Shown piece by piece: positions 1-11,569 of a stretch of 64,000 nucleotides of DNA. Positions within the stretch are counted from its first letter, which is position 1. Each line of letters opens with the position of its first letter. A program made the translations under genes and the position numbers. Source of the DNA: Thozetella sp. PMI_491 (lineage: Eukaryota > Ascomycota > Sordariomycetes > Chaetosphaeriales > Chaetosphaeriaceae); assembly GCA_021432635.1 (NCBI GenBank), contig MU270025.1, positions 1,258,339-1,322,338 of the forward strand. The letters run 5' to 3'. The notes beneath the pieces were generated by a model. That model saw only the letters and a list, made by a program, of their open reading frames with translations. It did no database searches and was not told where the DNA came from.

Positions 1-1481
1 ACGACAGCCTTCCTGAAAGCAATCTTTGTGGATGTTAGGTGTTATATTTTCTGCTTGCTCTATTCACCCTAGAACGTCCCACAACAACCCACTATGATCC
101 ACCATTTTTGTCTACCTAAGGTACCCCGGCCATCTAAGATAAATGATACCAAAAAGTCATAAACCACTATTTACTTGGTTGTGCAAGCGGAGGTGCGAAA
201 AGAATCTCAGTAGCCCGATCAGGATGGGGATTTGCGCCGCTGGTGCCTATTCCCCCTCTCCATGCTGCTAATCCGGCATGTCAGCCTTCCAATCAACTAA
301 GCACCTTACATTCCGCGCAGTGCGAAACCTCTTTTCCCTTGTTGATTTGCTTAGTAGCCAAGGGTCTGTGTTATGGCTCCTTGAATGTCACTTCAATCAA
401 ATCGAAAGGAGGAGCTTCGCTGTTACCTGCAAGCCTTGCAGTCTTGACATCGACCGCCCAGGGCGAGAAACTAAGCCCAATAAACTTTGATTAAGCAATG
501 GGATGTCTTTGAGTAGGGGCAATTCATCTGGTTTACTACACAGGTACTGTGATACGGTCTGCCCTAAGAAACACCAGTACGGTGCCGGGTTGTCCGAGTC
601 GAGTTTATAGCCAACAATATTGAATATCTGCTCTTATCTGGCGTAGAAAACCCTAGGTGAAACTTAATAGTGACACCTTTGCCAGATCGACAGGTCTACA
701 TTCTTACTGTATAACGACGCGAGAAACCCCGGATAGATCGAAATGCGATCCAGTTCCGTCTTGCTAAACGTTTCCGTCAGGTATTGCGGCGCCGATAACG
801 TCGCAGTCGGGCCCATATTTAAAACTTCGCAACTCTACATGGTTTCCTGCGGAAGCCGCGATCTTAGTTGAAGACTGATCTCCCACGGTCCTGAGCTGCA
901 CTTCATTGGAACGATCCTTATCAACCTCCAGAGGTGAAAACAGAGCATAGGGACACTGTTCTTGAAGTACTTCTCAGGATGGCAAAAAGGGCGCGGGCAA
1001 CACTTTTAAGAGATGAGGTGTCGAGGCATGTTTCATTGCCTGACAGCCTTTCATGTGATCCAGCATAAGGTGCTAGTCTTCGTGGCCAGGCGACTAAAGC
1101 AACAACATATGATATAGTTAACTTCTGAAGAAGGTTGGCCCTACGTGCGACATTCGTTTGAACTGGCTTTGGATTGCATTTCTCTAGCTGGCTCAAGCCT
1201 GCTTCTCCGATACCGTGTTGCATTAAGCAGTCTAACCTTACAAGCTGAGTCTCAATTCGCGTTAAACGCCCAATGTACTACCATTTCTACAACACCTTTT
1301 CATATTGCAGCATTTCTTCCACTCAACTACTGTTAAGAACGAGAGCTCTTGCATTATAGATAAATTGGGTCTTGCCATTTTGTTCATATCTATCGTCAGC
1401 TCTGTGACTACCGCTTTGACTACGATCCGCCCACCATGATCCTAGTTTAGCGTGATTATAGTTTTGGGGTTTATTAAGACT
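1..1481. other. Gene-free left edge
   Basis: No reading frame here has recognisable protein character. The short frames at 243-494, 921-1223 and 1145-1336 lack family motifs and good start contexts. The stretch lies downstream of the GH20 gene, whose stop codon is at 1482, so it includes that gene's 3' untranslated region. Confidence 0.5.
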
Positions 1482-3817
1482 TTATATTGATGTCTTGAGC
1501 AGAATGTCCTTGATCTGCCCTTCAAATCCTTCGCCCACCCTTTCCAACGGGGCCTCGAATGCCATTGGGACCCACACATGTAATATCCCACCACTTGCCT
1601 GAACGCCTCCGGTGTCAATCCTAGTGTTAAAAACATGAGTAGAATCTCGTCGGCCACACTTAGTGCTGGCTCTCAACCTTGTCGAGTTTCCCGTGCCAAT
1701 TAGTTCCAATTGAGTCCAGGTATTGACTGGTAGGGTGTAATTTAGCGAGTACGGATGGCCCCCGCTGATCATAGTGACATTTGAGTAGCCATCATATCCT
1801 GTCCATAAGGCTGAGTCGCCGCCAGAGAAGAGCGAGGCCGGCCTCGAAGAGAACGGTTTCACCGAAAAGGACAGGATATAGTCTCTTCCTTTACTTGATA
1901 ACGGAGTTTCCAGGTAGCAGCCATGCGATAAGGTTAAGATCGAGCCGCGGATCTTGCAGTCATGGTAAAGCTTGCCATGATATCCATTGCCAGATGTGTC
2001 CTCGACTATATCCGAGCCGTTTTCAATCTCCTTGAATCGGTATTCCAACACCGTCTCAGACTTCGACGTTATCTTGCGATCCAGGTTCTGGGCTGGCACA
2101 CCAGGCTGCAACTTCAAAAATGAGACATCATACTCAGATTCCAAGAGATCACCGCCCCATTGCTTGTCTGCCAGGGCCGGGAGACCGTCTCTCCAAGCAT
2201 AGTATGCCTCCAGATACGTGGATGCCGTTCGTCCCCAGTCACTCCACAATGGCGCGATATGCCCTGTTATTGCACTATGATTGCGTGGAGGGTTGTTTGT
2301 TGCATTCCTCCGGTCGAAGATGTTGGGTGAGAAGCCGCCTCCGCCTGGAGTTCCGTTGAAGACTAAACTCTTATCAATCGTCTGCCCGAAATATGGGGAC
2401 CATTTAGGAACAATATAGGTGGCGAAATCGGAATTGAGAACACGATACCCATTCTGGACGAAATCAAAGTAAGGGTTGTCTTCATATGGGGCCCAGTGTT
2501 GAATTTCTACATTTTTCGACACGTTGGCACCATTTTGAGGCGTGAAGGTTGCCCAGATCCTGGTGGTTTTGGACGACATGTCTGTAACATATCGGGCTAG
2601 GTTATCGACATAATTGGTATAGTCGGGAATGTGCTCCGATGAATATTCGTCCGCTCCGATATGGATGGTCTTGCAGTGAAACCAGGGAAGGAAGGTCTTC
2701 CAAATAGTCTGGAGCGTCGGTAATGTTTCGGGATGCGATAGGTTGAGCATGGTTGGATCCTCCAAGCCTAGATCCGGCTTCCATTGGACGATGGCAAGAG
2801 CATGAGCGGGAGCCTCGATCTCTGGGATTACCGTTACGCCACGACCAGCACATCGCTGCTGGATCATCTCGAATTGATCTCTCGAGTACGACTCGTTCGC
2901 TAACCGAGCGAGCCCTTCTAGAAGGGGATTTTCGGACATTAGGCGAAATGCTGAGTAGAGCCCTAAGGCCTGTTGTCGCGTGTACTCTTCATAGTTGATG
3001 AACATGTTATCGCTGAGATGTAAATGCAGCTGATTTTGCTTGAAATACGACAGGTACGAGCATATTTCGATCACGAACTCAGGTGGATAGTAGTGTCGCG
3101 CCGCGTCCAACTATCATTCCGCTTCAGCAATTTGGGCAACTCATGCTCCGATCCGTTCATGAGTGGATCAAGGCAAGATGGCTAAACGTACCATTATCCC
3201 ACGAGCGCGCCAGCCAGGCGTATCAGTCGCATAGCCGTGGGGGACCCTTCCGTCGTGGAGAACAGCTGCCTGGAGAAGTGTCCTAGTCCCCCACCATACA
3301 CCAAGCGGGCTCGCACCCGTGATCGTGATAGTATGTTCCGTAATATTTAAAGTGTATCCTTCGGTAGATTTGCGTCCAGCTACATCCAATAGGGTAGGAT
3401 TCGAAGCGTTAATAGAGAGAATTAAAGAACCGGGGTGATTATCGGATGGAGGCTGAATTTGGATAGGTATTTGAAGACCAAAGGTGGCCTCCAAGTCATC
3501 TCGCAAAGTCTCGCTGAATTGAAGTAGAGTTGGCGGAATCAAAGTTTCTCCGCCGTAATCTCTGGCATTGGAATAGTCTGGATGGATAATAATTCGGCTG
3601 ATTGTCTCAAGTGAAGTGGATTTGTTGCCTGGAGAGTACGTGAAAGGAAGCGCAGGAATTGTCAAAAGCCGACCGTAGGCTTCACAAAATTGGTCAGTCT
3701 AGTAAAAAAACAGTCAACCGGATCACTTTGCAGCAGCTCTCCATACGCACCTAAGGCACAGGAGAATATCAAAACACAGAAACAGACTTGTGTCTGGCGC
3801 CGCAGCTGAGTTTCCAT
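1482..3817 (-). CDS. Secreted GH20 beta-N-acetylhexosaminidase with C-terminal LamG-like domain
   Basis: Predicted beta-hexosaminidase that removes terminal N-acetylhexosamine (chitin fragments or glycoproteins) outside the cell. I model three exons, complement(1482..3110, 3192..3679, 3751..3817), giving 727 residues. The introns are 81 bp (GTACGT..TAG) and 71 bp (GTGCGT..AAG), and both restore frame exactly. The first exon supplies a signal peptide (METQLRRQ followed by a hydrophobic run). Residues about 30-180 fit the GH20b N-terminal domain. The barrel carries HLSDN (about 216), PEIEAPAH (about 281) and the catalytic pair in HIGADEY (D339, E340). Residues about 555-715 look like a concanavalin/LamG fold (YRF..DTSGNGYHG). 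The frame at the third exon opens with TTG, so only splicing supplies a proper start. It is divergent from the GH35 gene across 1.8 kb. Family call is firm; substrate is inferred. Confidence 0.88.
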
Positions 3818-5597
3818 TGCGATGAAATGGGTGACGAGTTGCAGCTGCCCTGCGCAGTCGAAGTGTATGTGATGCTGATGCGTGTCATTCTTAGCTAAAT
3901 ACGGGGCCATTGCTGCCGACCAGATCTCGGCATTCGCCAGGACCAAAAAATAATATATTCTCAAGCAATTACGCAACGTTGCCTCTATAATCCTATAGTA
4001 ACTAGCATTGAGCATGGCATCACTAACGTTGCAGGCGTGGTTAGGGGTGTGCGGGCTGCGCGCAGGAATACGAAATACGCGTATCGGCGGCTCGTATCCC
4101 GAGAATGCGGTGGCATGCTAGCTGCATCTAGTCCTCCATATTTATGTTTCATCGCGACTGCACATCCCAACGTCTCATCTGAACATGAATAGATCGCCAT
4201 GGAATCTAAGGACGATGCCTTGAAAGAAACCGACGGGGTTGCTCTGCGCGTTGCGGCATTCCTATCTCTGACAACCGTGGCTACCTAGTCTATGTACTGC
4301 CCCAGGAACTAGTGTTGACCGAGTCGAAGGACTCTTCGTCCGTGCCTCTAGTTTGACATATACTGAATACACACAGTTGACATATATTGACTAGATACTG
4401 TTAATATACTTGAAAATCAATAGGTATTGTCGACGCTAGAGCAGGTGGTGAGCAGCTGCGCTAGCTCAGTATATGCGCCTCCCCAGGCTGTTTCTATACC
4501 TAACCAACCTGATGTCGCACTTCGTTTTCTAATATAAGATACTTTCGTCATGGTGGCATGTGGGGTTGTCGTTCTCGATACGCTTTTATACTGCCTAATC
4601 TAGAAGTCTAAATACGACAGATGCGGGGCCCAAGCTAGCGCAGAGGTAAGCTAAGATTGATACTCCGTCCACCTTCGGCCTTGGACGTACGTCTAGCGAT
4701 GCGATTGGCGGAGGACGCTACGTTGGCTATCCAAAACTTCCAATGGGAATTCGACGGTAGACTTCCACAACCAACCCCTGTGACCCCGCAAGCCCCTACA
4801 TACACTTGCCTACACTGGTTACCCTAGGCTGCACAACGTATCAAATACGACAATCTAGTCTGCGAGCAGCTCATCACACGGACAGCAAGCTTGGGCCGAT
4901 ATAAATCCAGAGTCCAGGCCCTGTAACGTATCACGGCACCAAAACGAACTAACTTCCTTTAGAATATGTTCCGATTTTATGAGCAATGACAAGTGTACGC
5001 TGGGAGTATTGCGAGCGGTGCGGCCAGGGCGGAGTACTAGCTCACCGAGGCTCGGGTTTGTTGATTTTGTCAATCAACCGCACATGAACTCAAACGAGGT
5101 GTCGTCATCTCGCGTGCGGTAATAGTACCCGAAGCCAACCTTTTTCTGAGTTTGCACGCCCGTCGTCCTGTGATGATCGGCAGTGCTTCCCTACCCTAAC
5201 TTCCTTGGGGCGGTGATCTCAGCCAGCAGTGAGTGGATAGTGAAAAGTAAGTGCCACAGCACCTGCACTCATCTTCCGAACACTCTCTAGGATTAGTCTT
5301 TAGTCAATTGTAATGGCCGACATGGAAGAGTCAAGAAATTGTTATCTAAGGCAACTTGGCTCGGTTGTTACTCACCGGGACCATACAAGTGGCATATGTA
5401 ACGTCGTTATCGTACGCGAGGGTCGCTCCGCATTATTGCGAACAAATGCGTACTATAATGAAACCAGAACTCGCATGGCGTCTATACCAAAGAATTTTAT
5501 GACTAAAAGTTACGCTGAAGAGCACACCGTCGTTGCACTCGCACAGCTTTCTCACATCACGGACACTCTCTCGAGTTAGTGTGTGCACGCCGACACC
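3818..5597. other. Shared GH20/GH35 divergent promoter region
   Basis: No convincing gene. The 88-codon frame at 5313-5579 has no family features. The stretch separates two divergent glycosidase genes, so both promoters should lie here. It contains ATACGA at 4068 and TCGTAT at 4092, AATACGACAG at 4611 and AATACGACAA at 4844 (see the decamer finding), plus a 14-bp repeat, TTGACATATAYTGA, at 4353 and 4377. Confidence 0.5.
4353..4390. repeat. Direct repeat TTGACATATAYTGA x2
   Basis: TTGACATATACTGA at 4353-4366 and TTGACATATATTGA at 4377-4390 differ at one base and start 24 bp apart. They lie in the GH20/GH35 intergenic region. This could be a regulatory site pair or a chance AT-rich repeat. Confidence 0.5.
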
Positions 5598-8500
5598 ATG
5601 GCTAGCCTTCACCGTCTGTTCCTATTGAGTTTGTTTATCTGTTTTGTCGCCGCTCGCGGGATGGCTCTACCATCGCCAAGATTTCCAATTAGGCAAACCG
5701 ATGGATGGCAGGGCTTACAGGACATTGTGACATGGGACGAATACTCGATCAAGGTCCGCGGCGAGCGCATCGTGTTCTTTTCCGGCGAAGTTCATCCCTT
5801 TCGCCTGCCATCCCCGGGGCTTTGGCTTGATGTGTTCCAAAAAGTTCGCGCTATGGGATTCACTGGGGTCTCGTTCTATCTCATGTGGGCGTTGCTCGAG
5901 GGTGAGCCCGGCACTGTCCGAACGGAGGGCATCTTCGCCTTGGAAGAGTTTTTCAACGCTGCATCAGAGGCCGGTATATACCTATTGGCACGACCCGGGC
6001 CGTACATCAACGCCGAAGTATCCGGAGGCGGCTTTCCCGGGTGGATTCAGCGTAATAAGGGAGCCATTCGAACAAGCTCACCTGATTTTATAGACGCGAC
6101 GAAGCCCTACCTGGGTGCAATCGGCAACATCCTCAGCAAAGCTCAGATCACGAATGGTGGGCCCGTCATTCTCGTGCAACCAGAAAATGAGTACACTTAT
6201 TGTAGTAATTACACTTCTGGGGCAGACATCAGCGCTTGTCTCGACAAGGAATACATGGCCTCTGTGGAGTCCCAGCTGCGAGACGCCGGCGTTGTTGTTC
6301 CTTTCCTCAGCAATGATGCATTCCCAGTTGCAAATTTCGTGCCTGGCTCTGGACTCGGCGCGGTAGACATCTATGGAGTGGATGATTACCCCTTTGAGTG
6401 GGGTAGTGGCTGTAAGACTATTGCCATATAAGATGAACGAGACTGACCAGAAACTAGGTGCGAATCCTACCAACTGGCTGCGTGGATCATTTCCTCTTGA
6501 ACTTTTGAACTATACGCAGCATATGCAAATGAGTCCCTCTGGACCGTTTGCAATAACTGAATATCAAGGCGGCCAAGCTGATCCATGGTAAGAGGCCACA
6601 CTCTTTCGAGACATTTGCCGAGTGCTGACCAGCATTCTAGGGGTGGTACTGGTGTTGATGTATGCTATGCGCTGATCAATCACGAATTTGCAAGGGTTTT
6701 AAATAAAGCCATCTATGGCGTCCGGGTATCAGCTTTGAACTTCTACATGGTTAGCTGCAGCTCTAAATTCTACTGGCGCGGAACATGGCTAATAAGCTAA
6801 TTAGATTTTTGGCGGCACCAATTGGGGAAACCTGGGTCATCCCGGCGGTTACTCGTCTTACGATGTTGGCGCTACCATCAAGGAAAACCGGGAGCTGACG
6901 CGCGAAAAATTCGCAGAGATGAAGCTTCAAGCTAATTTCTTTGCCTGTTCGCCGTCGTACGCCATAACGACTCCTGTCGATGGAAGCTTCGGTGTCTACA
7001 CTGACACCAGCGATGTCGTTGTCACACCACTTGTCGGTTCACCTACCACATACTTTGTTGTGCGCCAGGCGGACTTCAAATCCCAGGGATCTGTCGCCTA
7101 CAAACTCCGGCTTCCAACCAGCCAAGGAAACTTGACCATACCCTTACTCGGAGGTAATCTATGCTTGAATGGCCGCGACTCTAAAATACATGTCTCCGAC
7201 TATTCTGTTGGTGATATCAACCTCATCTACTCTACAGCTGAGATATTCTCTTGGAGAAAGACATCGTCAAGAACCGTCCTTATGATTTATGGTGGTGCCG
7301 GAGAAACGCACGAATTCGGTCTTCCAAGCAGCTCTGCTTGCCCGGAAGAGGAATCTGGGGCTACAGTGAGGTGTGAAGTGCGGGGGTCACTAGTGGTCAT
7401 CCAGTGGGATGTACAGGAGTCTCGTCGCGTCCTCTACTTCGATTTCCTCGAGATTTACCTGCTATGGAGAAATGATGCCTACAATCACTGGGTGCTAGAA
7501 TTGCCAGAAGAAGCCCCTCAGGGTCTTTATTCGTCACCTTCTAGGCTCAACTCCACAGCATCCTCTGTGATTGTCAAAGCTGGATATCTCGTACGAGCAG
7601 CAACCCTCAGCGACAAATCCTTGTATCTGACCGGGGACGTCAACAGAACCACCGAGGTTGAGATCATCATGGCCCCGGTTACACCCGAAAAGCTATTTTT
7701 TAACGGCCGCGAGTTGGACCTGATATCTTCAGGCAGGAATAGGGTTAAGGGAACCGTGGTTTATGAACAACCCCAGATTGCATTTCCAGACCTTTCTACT
7801 TTGGTATGGCGCTATACAGACTCTCTCCCTGAGATTCAGCATGACTATAATGACGGAAATTGGACCTCATGTGAGCTTTCTTACACCAACAACACGCGGG
7901 GGATCATTACACCCACATCCCTCTATGCCGGTGATTACGGCTACCACTCAGGTTCACTCCTGTACCGAGGTCACTTCGTGGCTACAGGAGCGGAATCACG
8001 TCTCGATCTCACAACTCAAGGCGGAATGGCATATGGCCACTCAGTCTGGCTTAACTCTACCTTCCTTGGCTCTTGGGAGGGCAGTCCCGCGGAGACGTCT
8101 CACAATCAGAGCTTTCAACTCCCTTCGGCCCTCAAGAAGGATTCCAACTATGTGCTCACCGTCCTGATCGACCACATGGGACTGCGTGACAATTGGGAAG
8201 CTGAAGCCCAGGGAATGAGAGAACCGCGCGGAATCATCAACTATGCCATCGCCGGAGGTCCAGGCCAATCGTCCATTTCTTGGAAGATGACGGGGAATTT
8301 CGGTGGTGAGCAATACGTCGACCACAGTAGAGGGCCTCTAAATGAAGGTTCTACTTTTGCTGAGCGGCACGGCTATCATTTACCAGGTGCTCCTCGCTGT
8401 AACGGCGAGAGGAGGACCCCAATACAAGGCTTGAGCCGATCTGGTGTTGGGTTCTTTACCACCAGGTTTAAGCTGGATATCCCGGAATCCTATGATGTGC

Positions 8501-8880
8501 CTATCAGCATCGTCATCGGCAATAACACGAATAAACCAACGCCGATTCGACTACAACTCTTTGTCAACGGGTGGCAAGTTGGCAAATATGGTACGTACGC
8601 CCTCTCACAGACCTCCCTTGACCCGATTTTGATGCCTCAGTTACTGACCTAAAAAAAAATTGAAGTGAGCAATCTTGGCCCACAGTATCGCTACGTCGTA
8701 CCTGAGGGTATCCTTAATCATAATGGTGCCAACTATCTAGCTGTGACACTATGGGCGTTGAGCACCGACGGCGGCGGTGTTGGGTCAATTAATCTCGAGG
8801 CAGATGCCGTGATTCAGAGTGGGTATCGCAAGCCAGCCTTGGTCACAGCGCAGACCTACCAGGAACGCAATGCGTATTAG
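5598..8880 (+). CDS. lacA: Secreted GH35 beta-galactosidase (LacA-type)
   Basis: Large fungal beta-galactosidase that releases terminal beta-galactose from pectin side chains, xyloglucan or lactose. Five exons (5598..6411, 6458..6587, 6641..6749, 6805..8590, 8666..8880) give 1017 residues, the usual size for the family. The introns are 46, 53, 55 and 75 bp, all GT-AG, most with CTGAC/CTAAT branch sites. I chose ATG 5598 (context CACCATGG) over the in-frame GTG at 5583 because it begins a signal peptide ([10 protein letters not shown]). Seen: [15 protein letters not shown] near the N-terminus; QPENEY with proton donor E198; ITEYQGG with likely nucleophile E306; [15 protein letters not shown]; and the C-terminal jelly-roll domains ending in [10 protein letters not shown] and VSNLGPQ. 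Many N-glycosylation sequons fit secretion. No defect was seen. The symbol refers to family type only. Confidence 0.92.
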
Positions 8881-9322
8881 CAGCTATATCCTAGCCAAAT
8901 ACATTTTTTTTTAGCGCGTAGACCGTTATAAACGACTGTGGCTTGGATCTCAAACTGATTGAATCCCGGCTACAAAACTAATGAGCACTTCACGCTCAAC
9001 AGGGGCAGTTCTAGGAACCATCACAAACCGCTTATATTATATCTGGGCCAATATGAGTGACATGGAAACATACCGAAACCCTGAATTATTACTTATTCCC
9101 CGCTTTTGATTAAAATAGTAGAATAAGTTTTGATTTCCATGTCTACAGAATGCAGAAATCGTCACACAATTAACATGTCACCCTTGGACAGAATCATGAC
9201 TTGCCAAAACCATGGTGTCCTCCTGTGTAGCTGCGGAACTCAAGTTATAAACCTTATTAGTCTCTCTCGAGAGGAGGCTCTAAATAACCTGATCTGACAA
9301 GCGGCGATAGAGCAGACCTTCT
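8881..9322. other. Short intergenic stretch
   Basis: Lies between the 3' ends of the convergent GH35 gene and permease relic. It is AT-rich and should hold their 3' untranslated regions. Nothing else recognised. Confidence 0.5.
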
Positions 9323-10440
9323 CTACTCCTCCTTCGCGGCAGCGATCTTCGCCCTGTAACGCCCCCTTGCGAAAAACCACCAGGCCGGGATAAGAAGCGG
9401 TAGAGAACCGACAACAACACAAGTGTAGTTCATGCTCTGGACGGTGACCGGCATGGAGTAAGGGAAGCTGGAAAAGACGATAGCCGCGATGAGCCAAGTT
9501 ACTGTTACACCGTTGACAAACCAGGCCCATTTTCCCATGTAAAAATGGCCCTTGAACATGTACCTGCGGTCGGTCAACATGTTAGTAGCGATAGGGATTA
9601 GACACGCCATGTTGTTGATTGTCACCGCCGATCCGAGCATGCTATTAAATGCGGTGCTGCTGCCAAGGTAGATGCAGCCAAGAGCAGCCACACTGGCAGT
9701 TACGAGGATCTGGGCGTTGAACGGCACGCCATATCGATGGTTAATACGAGACCTAAGGCTAAAATAAGGCATGGCCCCGTCACGGGAAAAGGCCTAGAGC
9801 ACACGACCAGTAGACAACTGCGAGCCGATCGTGCATGGGACTAGGGCGATGAATAGAACGAAGGTCAAGCCAAAGGCACCACCAGCGGAGGATGTGACCT
9901 GACGGAAGAGCTCCGACAGTGGCAATTCAGTATTCGTGATTCCGAGGGCCGCGTAATCTTAAACGCAGAACATGAGGGCAATAAGGTAAGAGAGACCCGT
10001 GAAGAAGGATATAGTCAGTGTAATAGCAATGGCCAACGGAGCATTGCGGGATGGCTGTATGATAATGTTAGCATCATGAGGCTTTTTCTGACGACGCGGA
10101 ATTTATCTTCCAACGGGGGTAGCGACGTGAGTTACATTTGGCATCTCTTCGGTAATATGGGTGGTGATACCGTCAAGACCGCCCAAACCGTAAAGCGGGT
10201 TTACAAGACCGGTAATAAAGCAAATGAAGTTGCTATTCCAACCGTTGTTATTGGTCCAAATCTTGAAGACAAACTCGGAGGGCTGGTAGGAGGGCGTGCA
10301 AGCAAGGACGGTCACGAACACGACTAACCAGCCGAGCTGAAGACGGAAAAGTGACGGCGCCGGCGTGAGCACACCTGAGCTCAACAGCCTAAAGAAGTTC
10401 CTTTCCCGACCGATCTTGATGAAATATGGCGGGAGCCACA
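9323..10440 (-). pseudogene. Decayed APC-family permease (GABA/choline permease type)
   Basis: Remnant of a membrane amino-acid or choline permease (AA_permease_2; Uga4/Hnm1-like). On the minus strand, 10440-10136 encodes a middle segment with GLVNPLYGLGGLDGITTHITEEMPN. A well-formed 81-bp intron follows (10055-10135, GT..CAG, branch GCTAAC). Then PSRNAPLAIAITLTISFFTG leads into the C-terminal transmembrane segments and the stop at 9323. Two in-frame stops break it: TAA at 9959-9961, where the family has Q (FCVQD), and TAG at 9794-9796, where the family has W (RVLWAFSRDGAMP). Both fit CA-to-TA transitions. The N-terminal third is missing: the sequence switches near 10440 to an unrelated plus-strand GH2 remnant. 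The last exon alone could encode 149 residues, but that would not be a complete carrier. Confidence 0.8.
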
Positions 10441-10444
10441 CAAG

Positions 10445-11003
10445 AAGACATATCACATCTCGACCAGTGTCTTGAACGGAAACACCGTCCTCAGCACCAC
10501 CATGGAAGCAAAAGCCACGCCAAACAGAAGCAAGAAGATTGGCTCTATCTCCTTTCCAAGTATAGGAACTGTGATCTTTGTGCGTATCAAACTCATCAGC
10601 GAGGTCGGTAAGGTTCTCAGCCGCAATGTCTACTGGATCTCCCTTGTCATTGACCAGCTAGACTGGCCAAACTCGACTTGGTCTCTCACACCAGTCATCA
10701 CTTATGGAAACTTTAGCTCACTTACCACCCTACCTCCAGATGAGCTCGCCATATCCATTGAGGGCAAGGCATGTGGGATGGAAGGTATCAGGAGAATATG
10801 GCTCGAAAATAAATCGCCTGTGCCAGCCTTCTTCGAACTTGGTGGATGAGAGTGGAGCCGACATCTTGCCAGTCTTCTGGTCTGACAATTACGTGACAGT
10901 TTACCCGGGCGAGAAGTTGGAGGTTATTTATAGGGGCTCCAATGCTGCGGCTGTGGAAGTAAGCGGATGGAACGTAGGAAATCAGACGATTACCGCTTAT
11001 TGA
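10445..11003 (+). pseudogene. C-terminal remnant of a GH2 exo-beta-D-glucosaminidase
   Basis: The translation resembles the last quarter of fungal/actinobacterial GH2 exo-glucosaminidase (CsxA-like), which trims glucosamine from chitosan ends. Seen in order: GKVLSRNVYWIS, LDWPNSTWSLTPVITYG, LENKSPVPAFF, then in another frame LVDESGADILPVFWSDNYVT, YPGEKLE and VSGWNVGNQTI before a TGA. The frame changes close to 10837, right after PVPAFF. No splice signals explain it, so it is a frameshift. The catalytic domain is absent: upstream of about 10440 lies the minus-strand permease remnant. The piece is a truncated relic without a start codon. Confidence 0.75.
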
Positions 11004-11569
11004 ACACTCGAAATCGCTGCCTTCCGCGCACGTCCTAGTCAATCGATTTGAAGAAGACTAGGAAGCATCTATGCTGGAAATACCGAAGGCTTTAGTACAG
11101 TTAATTTGGATAAGGCATCAGAAAAGAAGTTGAAGAAGCCCTCTTAGTGGCCTGCGAAAAGCCCTTGAGTCAGACTGGGTCTTGTGCTTTCGGCACTCGG
11201 GCATGTTGTACGATATCATTCAAGCATGTGTTACCTTCAGTTAACTTGCTTACCTTGGTCATCTTTTATTCTATTGATAGTAAACCAATAAGGAAACTGT
11301 AACTTGCTACTAGCAAAGTCTCAGACGGACGTCTAGTTCTGTGACTTTATATTCTCCCGTGATACAGGCTCTATAACGTTGATAGTGGCGTATGTAGACC
11401 ATAACGGTTGGGATGATTCTTTCCTAGAGGACTTTGGACGTAACTTCACCGTAAGCCTGTCGAAATACGGTGCATTGAATCATGGCATTTGTGGAAAGAA
11501 GCTAATGAGTACTATCGTGATTTGAAAAGATCCTGAATCTGTACCTGTCGACTAAAGTTCCGGACTCGC
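11004..11569. other. Intergenic, no gene seen
   Basis: The stretch lies between the end of the GH2 remnant and the stop of the GH78 gene. No coding character was found on either strand. Confidence 0.5.

Noticed and set aside
5313-5579. 88-codon frame before GH35
   Set aside because: ATG start but no recognisable motif, and it lies in a promoter region; no splice path joins it to GH35.
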